Positions 18,776 to 27,219 of a stretch of DNA of 64,000 nucleotides are shown piece by piece. Position 1 is the first letter of the stretch. Each line of letters opens with the position of its first letter. Origin of the DNA: Bin55 sp965199895 (GTDB taxonomy: Bacteria > Pseudomonadota > Gammaproteobacteria > Pseudomonadales > Azotimanducaceae). The stretch is taken from the NCBI GenBank assembly GCA_965199895.1, contig CBDATJ010000008.1:124001-188000 (forward strand), in the 5' to 3' direction. The notes under the pieces are model-generated. The model worked only from the letters and a program-made list of their open reading frames with translations. It did no database searches and was not told where the DNA came from. A program made the position numbers and the translations under genes.

Positions 18776-19810
18776 TCACATTTCCATCGGATTCAACAAC
18801 ATACTGTTCTTCGGAACTGTGAGGGTCTTGTTGCGCTTTTTGCGTTTGACTTCGACTTCAAGTTCTTCGTTTTCTGCCTCTCGAACATGTCGTTTGGCGT
18901 GGGAAAGGGAGCGAACAGGCTTATCGTCGATGGTTAACAGAATATCACCTGGCATCAGGGGGGACTCTTCGATGACATCTAGGACTAACACACCATACTC
19001 TACATTGAAATAGTGTCCTAGATCCTTTTCGATTTCCATGACGGATACGCTGTTTAACTTTTTGCCTTTGAACTGCAGTTGTTCAGGTAAGCTCATCCAA
19101 TCCTCGATGTTATTTAACCTGAACTCGTAACTGTCTGCATCGCCTCCGTATTCTCCAAGTTCGATTAGTTTCCCTATTTGGTTTTTCTGCCACGTGGAAT
19201 AATCAACAGTATCTACTTTTAATGTAATGTTGTCCTCTCCCCTCTTTACCGTTAGATCGACCTCGTTTCCTGGTTCAACAGCGTTGATGTAACCCTGGAA
19301 ATATGCTGTTGGATTGGCTCGTTCGCTGAGTTCAACATCATCGACCATGGTGATGATGTCTCCATCGAGAATTCCACTCTCTGCAGCAGGTCCTCCCTGC
19401 ACCACACTCAGAACTACCAGGCCTTCGTCGCTTGGAGGATCCAGGAAGACTCCTATCATTCTTCTACCGGTATCCGATGAACTAGAAGGATCACTCAGAG
19501 CGGTATCTACAGCTAACTTGTCACCTACATCAAAATACATCGTAAACGGTCTTACTGGACCCTTGGTCACTATTTTTTCCTCTAGCCCTCGAACATCTTT
19601 TGCTGAACTCAGTGCATCAACAAGTGCTTGTTTAGCTATTTCTAACTGCTCTATGGCTTCAGCTACTTGTTTCTCTGTTTTCTGAATTGAAGCTTTGCTT
19701 GTTTCTTCAAGCTGACTGTCTTCCTCTTGATCTTTCGCAGAAATCGAAAGTGACATCATGAGCGATATGCAGATGACGAATAATCGGCTCAGTGGTTTGA
19801 ATTTTTTCAT
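18776..19810 (-). CDS. Secreted PDZ-domain protein with N-terminal coiled coil
   Basis: A predicted periplasmic protein of 344 residues. The signal peptide ends near ISAKDQ. A Glu/Lys-rich coiled coil follows at about 28-65. The first PDZ has GVFLDPPSDEGLVVLSVV and GGPAAESGILDGDIITMV; a second, shorter PDZ has YGVLVLDVIEESPLMPGDI. There is no catalytic domain. It lies 17 bases after the putative anti-sigma gene and 38 bases before its paralogue, so all four probably form one operon. It could bind envelope protein C-termini as a sensor; that is inference. Confidence 0.72.
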   Translation of the reverse strand: MKKFKPLSRLFVICISLMMSLSISAKDQEEDSQLEETSKASIQKTEKQVAEAIEQLEIAKQALVDALSSAKDVRGLEEKIVTKGPVRPFTMYFDVGDKLAVDTALSDPSSSSDTGRRMIGVFLDPPSDEGLVVLSVVQGGPAAESGILDGDIITMVDDVELSERANPTAYFQGYINAVEPGNEVDLTVKRGEDNITLKVDTVDYSTWQKNQIGKLIELGEYGGDADSYEFRLNNIEDWMSLPEQLQFKGKKLNSVSVMEIEKDLGHYFNVEYGVLVLDVIEESPLMPGDILLTIDDKPVRSLSHAKRHVREAENEELEVEVKRKKRNKTLTVPKNSMLLNPMEM

Positions 19811-19827
19811 GATTTGTTTTCCTAATG

Positions 19828-20331
19828 TTAGTGGATATTGCTAACTTTCTGAATCAGACTCTGTTGTTGATGAGTCCGGATGTCTAGGTAGCTTTGCTTT
19901 AAAGCATCTCGAGTGACTTCCAGATCTGATACACGCGGGTTGCTTGGGTCGTCTGGGAGTTGGCTGAGTTCTTGGTCTATTTCTGCGACCCAAACGATGA
20001 TTTCCGTTGGTGTTAAGTCAGGGACAACGGGTTCTAATGGATTCATGTCAACCATTGAGATAGTACCCGGTTGCTGAACATTTTCGACTGATGGAATTTG
20101 AACTTCAAGCGCCACCTCCATGGTGTCTTGATGGACAGACTGTTGGCCGACGAGGATCCAGATTGTAGGAGCAGCTACCATAGTGAACACAACAAACGAA
20201 ATGGCCTGTTGTCGAATGACTCTGCGTTTGTGGATCCTCTTTTTTACGTCGGCGAACAGTCCGTCAGGAGGGGTTTTTAGTGGCAGTGACTGAAGTTGTT
20301 CAGAGAATGTGTCCATTGAATCTACGGACAT
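19828..20331 (-). CDS. Putative membrane anti-sigma factor
   Basis: A 167-residue single-pass protein: a short cytoplasmic N-terminus (about 38 residues), a membrane helix near 40-60 (ISFVVFTMVAAPTIWILVG), and a periplasmic domain ending in helices. The zinc anti-sigma motif (HxxxCxxC) is absent. The call rests on position: it overlaps the ECF sigma gene by ten bases, the usual arrangement for a co-translated sigma/anti-sigma pair. The sequence alone would only say hypothetical membrane protein. Confidence 0.6.
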   Translation of the reverse strand: MSVDSMDTFSEQLQSLPLKTPPDGLFADVKKRIHKRRVIRQQAISFVVFTMVAAPTIWILVGQQSVHQDTMEVALEVQIPSVENVQQPGTISMVDMNPLEPVVPDLTPTEIIVWVAEIDQELSQLPDDPSNPRVSDLEVTRDALKQSYLDIRTHQQQSLIQKVSNIH

Positions 20332-20903
20332 GAGAGCGTGCTCCAGGAAGCAATGAAATCAGGGTTAGGTGATTCCGATTTTGAGTATTGATTTTTGTTG
20401 AACTGCGTAGAAAGTCTTGAGATGATCACTTTTGAGTAACTAGTGCTTCGTTTGAGTAATGTGCCGATCTCTTGATGCGTATATCCTTCAACGCAATAGA
20501 GCCAAACTACTAGTCGTGTCTTGGTATCCATCTTCGCGAGTGCATGTTCGATATCGATTTGGTTGGTCGTGTCGTGTTCGTAACCTTCCTCGGGTAGAAC
20601 TACTTCGATTCTTCGACGATACCAGGGTGATCGTATTCGCATGTAGCAGTGATTGACTGCTATGGTTCGGACCCAACCAACAAAACTCTTCGGTTCTTTG
20701 ATGGTTTTGGCCTTTGTGATCACATCGACGAAAGTGTCCTGAGTGATGTCCTCAGCAGCCTGAGGATCAGCCATAATCCGCAACACCATGGAGTAGACTC
20801 GAGGTCCTAAGACTTCATAGACGTGTGATTGAGCTTTAGCATCGCCTTCTTTGAGTTTGGCGACGACTTTTTCGTCAATTTTTACACCGCGAATACTGGT
20901 CAT
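20322..20903 (-). CDS. ECF-type RNA polymerase sigma factor
   Basis: A group 4 sigma factor of 193 residues. Region 2 spans about residues 25-90 (DPQAAEDITQDTFVDVI, then PKSFVGWVRTIAVNHCYMRIR). Region 4 covers about 120-170, with the helix-turn-helix GYTHQEIGTLLKRS. Regions 1.1 and 3 are lacking, as expected. It should direct transcription of an envelope or stress regulon, held in check by the overlapping downstream product. No Shine-Dalgarno site precedes the ATG, so a leaderless message or another start is possible. Its closest class is RpoE-like, but I do not assign a subgroup. Confidence 0.88.
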   Translation of the reverse strand: MTSIRGVKIDEKVVAKLKEGDAKAQSHVYEVLGPRVYSMVLRIMADPQAAEDITQDTFVDVITKAKTIKEPKSFVGWVRTIAVNHCYMRIRSPWYRRRIEVVLPEEGYEHDTTNQIDIEHALAKMDTKTRLVVWLYCVEGYTHQEIGTLLKRSTSYSKVIISRLSTQFNKNQYSKSESPNPDFIASWSTLSCP

Positions 20904-20908
20904 GTACT

Positions 20909-20937
20909 GTTAGATGAATTCCCATCCAAAAAGGTCA
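20909..20937 (-). promoter_or_regulatory. Candidate ECF-type promoter of the sigma operon
   Basis: Reading the minus strand, TGACCTTTTT (20937-20928) precedes CATCTAAC (20916-20909). This is reminiscent of ECF promoters with an AAC/ACC-type -35 box and a CGTC-like -10 box. The predicted start of transcription falls almost on the ATG, which would agree with the missing ribosome binding site. It is a single-site pattern match only. Confidence 0.3.
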
Positions 20938-21109
20938 CGATAACTGGCAATTCATTTCCCGGTCGGAATCACCAGTTCACGAACTCTGCAGAGCACGAAC
21001 CAGTGGAGCTAGAAAATTCGAATAGGGTTAAAATTAATCCATGGTGACAGCGTTTAAATAAGCAGTCGTTTGAAGCTCATTCAGCGACAGTTCCTGGAAT
21101 ACTCGTGAG

Positions 21110-23725
21110 GTGGGTATAGCCAACATCCAGGATAACGGCGACATCCCGTTTCATAAAACCTTACGAACCAGACTCACGTTTTTCGTGCTTGTCATCGTGG
21201 TACTAGCGGTGGTGAGTATGTCTACATTGCAAATCGGATACCATCATTGGGTGCTGAGCCAAGAGGTCAGGGAAGATCTCGTTTCGCTTGGAGATCAACT
21301 TGCCACGACGGTGGATAGGTTTCTCGAAGAGGAAATTTCCACACTAGAGTCGACTGTATCAGGTATAGACTTTTCCCAGCTTTTGAGTTCCGAAAATGAG
21401 ACTCCTGACCTAGCTTCATCGGCCAAGCAAGCGTTATTAGCAGAGTTAGAAGATGTTCTTGCCGGTGTGAAAAACCTCGTCGATTGGCAGCTAGTGGACG
21501 ACACAGCAACGGTCATAGCTGCTGCAGATCAAGTCAATCTTGGAAAGACACTCACTGCTAGTTCGTTTGAAACCACGGTGGCAAAGGGCGTATCCACCTT
21601 ATTTGAACCGCAAGGATCCGAAGGAAGTCTTCTCTTGATTCGATTGCCTCTGGTGGATGCTCAGGGTACCTTGCTGGGTACCTTGCACATTGATCAAGAT
21701 CCATCAGGTTTGAGATCGCTCTTGAATTTTGTCAATCTTGGCTATGAAGACGATGTCATCATTCACTTGTGTGAGCGGAGTTCAGATGACGAAATCCGTT
21801 ATGTGTTTTCAACCGCAAATGAAACGGTTCTATTTGAAAGTCTAGATTCTGAAACGAATGCAGCACTCGCTATTGCTCTGAACGGTGAGTCAAGCATACG
21901 ACAGATTTTCACAGAGAATGCCGAAATTCCAAGATTGGAGATTTCCCACCCATTGTCAATGCGTAACTGGGCGTTAGTCGCTGAAGTATCCGCATCAGCG
22001 ATAGATGCTCCACCGACAGGATTCAATGGAATCGTCTGGGTGTTTGGCTTCCTCTCTCTGATCGTGATCGGTCTCGGAGTCTTCGCAGTTATCCAGATTG
22101 CACTGCGGCCACTATTGGGGGTACAAAAAGCTGCTGATCAAATCAATTCGGGAGACTTCTCGCCCTTACCACAACCAGGAGCTGTATCACTAGAGTTTGC
22201 AGCGATCATCCAGGCTTTCAACCACTTATTGGAAAAAGTGGATAGTAACGAACAAGAACTCGAAGAGGAAGTTCAACAACGAACTTCAGAATTAGAACAA
22301 TCTAAAGTCAAGTTATCCGCAATGGTTGACTCCTATAAGCGGCAAGCAGAGTTGATGGATCAAGACTTGCAGCAAGCTGAGATCATCCAACGTTCACTTC
22401 TCCCCCAAACACCTCCGAAGGTCGATGGATTTACCTTTACTGCTTTATATGTTCCTGGCAACAGCATTGGTGGTGATTTGTACGATGTTTTCCGTATCGA
22501 CGACCGCAAATTAGGGTTAGTGGTGGCAGATGCTACCGGTCATGGTGTCAGTGCTGCGTTGTTGTCGGTACTGTTCAAGAATCGATTGGATCTGGTCGAA
22601 GCTGATAGCGATGCCTTCCAGTCACAAGAGGCAGCTGAAGAAGGAATGGAAGCCCTACAGATGCCCATCAAGGAGTACAGTGCGATACCAGTATTTAGGA
22701 GAGTAAACGATGAATTAGTCTCTGATGCTGTGGGTGCCAACATGTTTGTATCTGCAGTACTAGGGATTTTGGATACTTCAACCAACCAACTCATTCTTGC
22801 CAATGCAGGACACCCTCCCGTCTTAGTGATACGCCAGAACGGCGATATTGAGACTATCAAGTCACCTGGACCGGCACTTGGACTCTATCCGGACGCACAC
22901 TTTGCAGAGCACGCTCTCACTCTCAACGAAGGAGACAGTGTCTTCATGTATACAGATGGGTTAATCCCACCCGAACCCACCCAAGAGACAGGGATAGAAG
23001 CGATTGGTGCCAAGCTGCGAGATTGCACTGATCAAGCGCATGCTTTGAATGTACTATCTCACAATGCGACGAAAGATCTGGCTCCGGACGACAGAGACGA
23101 TATCACCTTGCTTTGGGTCACAGTACAAGATCGTGAGAGCCGATTTGAGAATCGTTTCGATTCCAGTGACCGGGCAAATCCAGAGATGCAGTTGAGCAAA
23201 TCCAACCCAGACTCATCACGTATCGAAATCGCACAGGAAGCAGGTGTGGTGTATCTAACATTTGTTGGGAGAGTGACTTGGGTTCAAGGAAAGCCATTAG
23301 TTAAGTGCATGAAGGAAACGACTCGCCAGCAGAAGAAGATCGTCATTGATCTCAGTCAATGCACCTACATCGACAGTGCAATGTTGGGTACAATACATGC
23401 AACCGCTCACGAATATTCCGTCAATCACCTAGACTTGAGCATTCAAGGGGTTCCGGAAGTGATTCAGAATGAGTTTGTGGAGCTGGGGTTGTTCGATGTC
23501 TTGGGATTTGTGAGTAATCAATCCGTACCCATTCCAACAGATAAGAACACATTGTCGGACGAAGACATGGACCTGGCTGCGCAACAACGTTGGTTGTTGC
23601 GAGCTCATGAAGCACTTGCTTCTTTAAACACAGCGAATGATGAGGAGTTCAAGTTGGTCATTGAAGAATTGCGTGAAGGCTTGGGACAAGCTGAACAAAC
23701 GCGTGAATCCAGAAAACAAAACTAG
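21110..23725 (+). CDS. Membrane sensor PP2C/SpoIIE phosphatase with HAMP and STAS domains
   Basis: An 871-residue signalling protein. Helix TM1 is at about 22-44, an extracytoplasmic sensor at about 45-305, TM2 at about 307-332, then a HAMP segment and coiled coil to 420. A PP2C-type Ser/Thr phosphatase of the SpoIIE/RsbU class follows (about 420-668) with GGDLYDV, ADATGHGVSAALL, ANAGHPP and DDITLLWV. A STAS domain (about 703-800) resembles anti-sigma-factor antagonists, with the potential phospho-serine region YIDSAMLGT. Phosphatase and its typical substrate domain are thus in one chain. No HPK-like kinase (RsbW type) is in the window. The start is GTG; its ribosome binding site is weak. It diverges from the ECF operon. 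Confidence 0.85.
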   Translation: MGIANIQDNGDIPFHKTLRTRLTFFVLVIVVLAVVSMSTLQIGYHHWVLSQEVREDLVSLGDQLATTVDRFLEEEISTLESTVSGIDFSQLLSSENETPDLASSAKQALLAELEDVLAGVKNLVDWQLVDDTATVIAAADQVNLGKTLTASSFETTVAKGVSTLFEPQGSEGSLLLIRLPLVDAQGTLLGTLHIDQDPSGLRSLLNFVNLGYEDDVIIHLCERSSDDEIRYVFSTANETVLFESLDSETNAALAIALNGESSIRQIFTENAEIPRLEISHPLSMRNWALVAEVSASAIDAPPTGFNGIVWVFGFLSLIVIGLGVFAVIQIALRPLLGVQKAADQINSGDFSPLPQPGAVSLEFAAIIQAFNHLLEKVDSNEQELEEEVQQRTSELEQSKVKLSAMVDSYKRQAELMDQDLQQAEIIQRSLLPQTPPKVDGFTFTALYVPGNSIGGDLYDVFRIDDRKLGLVVADATGHGVSAALLSVLFKNRLDLVEADSDAFQSQEAAEEGMEALQMPIKEYSAIPVFRRVNDELVSDAVGANMFVSAVLGILDTSTNQLILANAGHPPVLVIRQNGDIETIKSPGPALGLYPDAHFAEHALTLNEGDSVFMYTDGLIPPEPTQETGIEAIGAKLRDCTDQAHALNVLSHNATKDLAPDDRDDITLLWVTVQDRESRFENRFDSSDRANPEMQLSKSNPDSSRIEIAQEAGVVYLTFVGRVTWVQGKPLVKCMKETTRQQKKIVIDLSQCTYIDSAMLGTIHATAHEYSVNHLDLSIQGVPEVIQNEFVELGLFDVLGFVSNQSVPIPTDKNTLSDEDMDLAAQQRWLLRAHEALASLNTANDEEFKLVIEELREGLGQAEQTRESRKQN

Positions 23726-23735
23726 AGGAGTTTCA

Positions 23736-25160
23736 TTGGAAAACAGAACAAAGTTCTACATTAACGGAGAGTGGGTGGAGCCACTCGGTGATCAGCGAAT
23801 AGATGTTATCAATCCAGCAACTGAATCGGTATTAGGTCAGATAGCACAGGGGACAGCAAAAGATGTTGATCGAGCAGTTGCTGCAGCTGTCGACGCATTC
23901 GAGTCGTACTCACAAGGCACCAAAGAGCAACGGCTGGAGTTAATTGATGCCATCATCGTAGCGTATGGTAAGCGAGTGGATGAAATGGCTGAAACCATTA
24001 GCCAAGAGATGGGTGCACCGATGGCCCTAGCTCAAACTCAGCAAGTTCCCGCTGGAATCATACATTTGCTTACCGCTAAGCAAACACTCGAAGATTTTGA
24101 GTTTGAAGAGACGCTCAGAGCGACCAAGGTCTATCACGAGCCGATTGGAGTATGCGGATTCATTACTCCTTGGAATTGGCCAATCAACCAGATAGTCTGC
24201 AAAGTTGCACCAGCGTTGGCTTGTGGTTGCACGATGATTCTTAAACCCTCCGAAGTTGCTCCTTTTAGTGGTCTGCTGTTCGCTGAAATTCTTCATGAAG
24301 CGGGCGTGCCACCAGGTGTCTTCAATCTAGTCAATGGAGATGGTCCAGCAGTTGGTGCAGCACTCGCTTCCCATCCGCATATTGACATGGTTTCGTTTAC
24401 CGGTTCGACCCGAGCAGGGATAGAAGTCGCAAAGAATGCAGCACCTACCGTTAAGAGAGTCACGCAAGAACTCGGGGGTAAAGCTCCCAACATCTTGCTT
24501 GATGATGTTGATTTTGAAAGTGTCGTTTCCAGAGATGTCATCTTAATGTGTAGCAACTCAGGTCAAAACTGTAATGCTCCCTCTCGCATGCTTGTACCGA
24601 ACTCGCGGATGGAAGCAGCAGCAGCGATTGCTAAAGTAGCAGCGGAGTCTATCACTGTTGGAGATCCCAGTGATCCAACCACTATTGGTCCGGTAGTATC
24701 CGAACGACAGTTTGAACAGGTCCAGAGCTACATTGATCAAGGAATCAAAGAAGGCGCGAAAGTCGAAACCGGTGGACCCGGAAAACCAGACGGGCTTGAG
24801 GTGGGCTACTATGTCAAACCAACGATATTTTCTCATGCCACCAATGATATGACCATCGCGCGAGAAGAGATTTTTGGACCGGTTCTCACACTGATCGGTT
24901 ATGAAGACGAAGATGATGCGGTTGGGATTGCTAACGATACGATCTATGGCTTGTCGGCCTATGTCTCTAGTTCAAATAGTGAACGTGCAATGAATGTTGC
25001 TCGGAGAATCAGAGCAGGGCATGTTCACATCAATGGAGCGCCGCTTGATCCTCATGCTCCGTTTGGTGGATATAAGCAATCTGGAAATGGGAGAGAGTGG
25101 GGACGATTTGGATTTGAAGAATTCTTAGAAACTAAAGCTGTGATGGGATACGAGAGCTAG
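23736..25160 (+). CDS. NAD(P)-dependent aldehyde dehydrogenase family protein
   Basis: A 474-residue aldehyde dehydrogenase. The TPWNWPINQ segment, the catalytic Glu region QELGGKAPNILL and the nucleophile in SGQNCNAPSRML are all present, as is EEIFGPVLTLI. The start is TTG at 23736: AGAGGAG (23724-23730), overlapping the stop of the phosphatase gene, sits five bases before it. The longer reading from 23637 overlaps that gene and is unlikely. Substrate is not clear from sequence. The ten-base gap indicates co-transcription with the phosphatase. Confidence 0.9.
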   Translation: MENRTKFYINGEWVEPLGDQRIDVINPATESVLGQIAQGTAKDVDRAVAAAVDAFESYSQGTKEQRLELIDAIIVAYGKRVDEMAETISQEMGAPMALAQTQQVPAGIIHLLTAKQTLEDFEFEETLRATKVYHEPIGVCGFITPWNWPINQIVCKVAPALACGCTMILKPSEVAPFSGLLFAEILHEAGVPPGVFNLVNGDGPAVGAALASHPHIDMVSFTGSTRAGIEVAKNAAPTVKRVTQELGGKAPNILLDDVDFESVVSRDVILMCSNSGQNCNAPSRMLVPNSRMEAAAAIAKVAAESITVGDPSDPTTIGPVVSERQFEQVQSYIDQGIKEGAKVETGGPGKPDGLEVGYYVKPTIFSHATNDMTIAREEIFGPVLTLIGYEDEDDAVGIANDTIYGLSAYVSSSNSERAMNVARRIRAGHVHINGAPLDPHAPFGGYKQSGNGREWGRFGFEEFLETKAVMGYES

Positions 25161-25189
25161 TTGCAATCTCCTGAGAGAACCTCGCAAGC

Positions 25190-26050
25190 ATGAACTTCTG
25201 CGCGTTGGACGTTGAGACAGCCAATTCGTATCGCGGAAGTATCTGTCAAGTAGGTTTGGTCCGGGTCGAGGAGGGGAAGGTTGTTGATCAATGGGAGACG
25301 TTTGTCGATCCTGAGGTCGATTTCGACCCCATAAATATTAGCCTCCACAATATACGACCAAAGGATGTGGTGGGAGCTCCGAAGTTCCCTCAAATGCTTG
25401 AGATGCTTCGACCACGTGTTCGATCCTTACCCATAGTGAGTCACTCGCCGTTTGATCGAACTGCGTTCTTGAGATGCTATGAGGACCATAGTACCCCACC
25501 GTTGGATTCGTTTTGGCTGGACTCAGTGCGAATTGCTAGATGTTTTCTACCCGGTATAGCAGGTGGCTACAGACTGAAGAACCTGTGCCAAGTCTTAGAT
25601 ATCAATCTCAACCACCATGATGCTCTTTCGGACGCTAAAGCTTGTGTTGAAGTGGTTCTGAGAAGTGCCCTCGCGGGCAATGTTGAGAGTTTCCACGAAA
25701 TAGTTAAACGGGTATCCTCGCCACGATCCACCCGACCAAGTGGTGACGCTGATGTCGTCCACTTTGAATCAGACGTAGATATCAATAGTCTAGAAGGTGA
25801 GACGGTTCTGTTCACTGGAACCCTGTCGAAACTTAGATCAGAACTAGCTCAAATCGCTACTGCTCTAGGTGCTACGGTTGCTTCAAGTGCCACTAAGAAA
25901 GTGACCCTATTGGTGGTGGGAACGCAGCATAAGCAGCTCATCAAGGGGTTCAATAAATCTAGTAAACACAGGAAAGTAGACGATCTCATCAAGGAAGGCT
26001 ACGACATCAAAATAGTCGATGAGCAGAGTTTTTTGGAGACGATCAGTTAG
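25190..26050 (+). CDS. DEDDh exonuclease fused to a BRCT domain
   Basis: A 286-residue protein. Residues 1-165 form a DnaQ-like 3'-5' exonuclease: Exo I is ALDVETAN, Exo II is around SHSPFDRTAF, and Exo III is HDALSDAKACVEV. After a linker, residues about 200-286 form a BRCT domain (GETVLFTGTLSKLRSEL, then GATVASSATKKVTLLVVG). It resembles exonuclease-BRCT proteins thought to act in DNA repair. It lies 29 bases after the aldehyde dehydrogenase gene and may share its transcript. Confidence 0.82.
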   Translation: MNFCALDVETANSYRGSICQVGLVRVEEGKVVDQWETFVDPEVDFDPINISLHNIRPKDVVGAPKFPQMLEMLRPRVRSLPIVSHSPFDRTAFLRCYEDHSTPPLDSFWLDSVRIARCFLPGIAGGYRLKNLCQVLDINLNHHDALSDAKACVEVVLRSALAGNVESFHEIVKRVSSPRSTRPSGDADVVHFESDVDINSLEGETVLFTGTLSKLRSELAQIATALGATVASSATKKVTLLVVGTQHKQLIKGFNKSSKHRKVDDLIKEGYDIKIVDEQSFLETIS

Positions 26051-26106
26051 CATAGTGACTAAGAAAAGAGGTACGAGTGCTTAGCTCTGAAAATTTTCTA
26101 GGACTG

Positions 26107-26697
26107 CTACTGTTTTTTGCGAGCTACTAACTGAGAAAGAGCAGCATACTGCCCGTCCGGATCTACCACCAGACCATCAAACTCAAACAACGGCACCAGA
26201 GCATTGCTCACTAGCTTGGGAAGCTCACCAAGATCTAACCGATATTCGGGGGATTCAGGACCTGCTAACGGACGATCATCATCGATGTACTTGTAGTGCA
26301 GTTCTAAGAGTAAGTGTCCACCGGGTACTAAATATTCATGAACCCGTTCGATGAACGGACGATTGAGATATCGAACCAAAATCACCAAATCAAACTGTCC
26401 AATACCCGTGAGTTCATCGTCTAGATCATGAATCTGGTAGGTAATTGCCGAGTGATTTTTGTGTTCTGTTTCCTGTGCACGCGCCAGGGCTTCATCGGAA
26501 ACATCCACGCCTAGAACTTGAAACCCGTGGTGTGCTAAATAGCGACTGTTTCGTCCCAACCCGCAGGCAACATCTAGAGCACGCTTGCCACTAAACTGAT
26601 CAACCCACTGAGCAAGTAATCTGCAAGGATTTAGGCGATTTGAGTAGAAGCCATCCCGATACCTTTGGTTCCAGGATGTTCGATCTTCTTCACTCAC
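26107..26697 (-). CDS. Class I SAM-dependent methyltransferase
   Basis: A 196-residue methyltransferase with motif I ALDVACGLGRNSRYLA, the acidic end of strand 2 in VLGVDVSDEAL, and LVPGGHLLLEL. Arrangement and length resemble TehB-like and small-molecule methyltransferases. The substrate is unknown. The start is GTG, and the gene overlaps the upstream small membrane protein gene by eight bases, so it is probably coupled to it. Confidence 0.75.
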   Translation of the reverse strand: MSEEDRTSWNQRYRDGFYSNRLNPCRLLAQWVDQFSGKRALDVACGLGRNSRYLAHHGFQVLGVDVSDEALARAQETEHKNHSAITYQIHDLDDELTGIGQFDLVILVRYLNRPFIERVHEYLVPGGHLLLELHYKYIDDDRPLAGPESPEYRLDLGELPKLVSNALVPLFEFDGLVVDPDGQYAALSQLVARKKQ

Positions 26698-26887
26698 GTT
26701 TTTGTTGGTTCTGTTCCGCTATCGAGGGATCGGCATCATCTGCTTGGTATGTGGATTGAGTGGGAATCCTTCCCGATTTTGTCAATCTTCGGACTACAAC
26801 CCAGGCTACCGCAAGAAACAAACCACCATATATACAACCTAAAACCAGAAAAAGGATTGCCGTGTTGGGGTTGTAGGTAGTAGGCAA
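26690..26887 (-). CDS. Small single-pass membrane protein, function unknown
   Basis: A 65-residue product with one helix at about residues 9-32 (TAILFLVLGCIYGGLFLAVA), a basic patch just after it (VVRRLTKSGR) and a polar, acidic tail. The start is TTG, with GGAG seven bases upstream, which supports a real gene. It lies 68 bases after yggX and overlaps the methyltransferase gene. I do not recognise the family. Confidence 0.55.
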   Translation of the reverse strand: MPTTYNPNTAILFLVLGCIYGGLFLAVAWVVVRRLTKSGRIPTQSTYQADDADPSIAEQNQQKRE

Positions 26888-26955
26888 GTGAGTACTCCGT
26901 ATCTGTGTGTGTACTAGACGATTTTAGTAGGTATCTGCCCACATGACAGATCACA

Positions 26956-27219
26956 CTATTTGTTTGGGTCCACATATCCTTCAGGAGAGTCCGTCGTTTC
27001 ACCAGCAAAGAATCGCTTCATTTGAGTGAGTAGATAACGACGTGCTTCAGGGTCTTGCATCGACAGTTGTTTTTCGTTAATCAACATAGTTTGAAGTCGC
27101 TGCCACTCTTCCCATGCAGCTGCAGAGACGGTCTCGTAGAGATCTTGCCCCATGGGTCCAGGCATAGGGGGATGAGGTAAGCCAGGCAGTTCTTTACCGT
27201 ATTTGCGACACATTACCAT
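26956..27219 (-). CDS. yggX: Probable Fe(2+)-trafficking / oxidative damage protection protein
   Basis: An 87-residue YggX-family protein, which helps iron-sulfur proteins withstand oxidants and may move Fe(II). The N-terminal Cys (MVMCRKYGKELPGLP) and the core AAWEEWQRLQTMLINEKQLS are clear. In E. coli and Pseudomonas yggX directly follows mutY; here 727 bases separate them. Confidence 0.92.
   Translation of the reverse strand: MVMCRKYGKELPGLPHPPMPGPMGQDLYETVSAAAWEEWQRLQTMLINEKQLSMQDPEARRYLLTQMKRFFAGETTDSPEGYVDPNK

Noticed and set aside
22540..22860. 106-codon minus-strand ORF opposite the PP2C gene
   Set aside because: Mirror of the phosphatase reading frame with no independent support.
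26736..27008. 90-codon minus-strand ORF overlapping the small membrane protein and yggX
   Set aside because: The competing frame has a membrane helix and a correctly spaced ribosome binding site; this one has neither and overlaps yggX.
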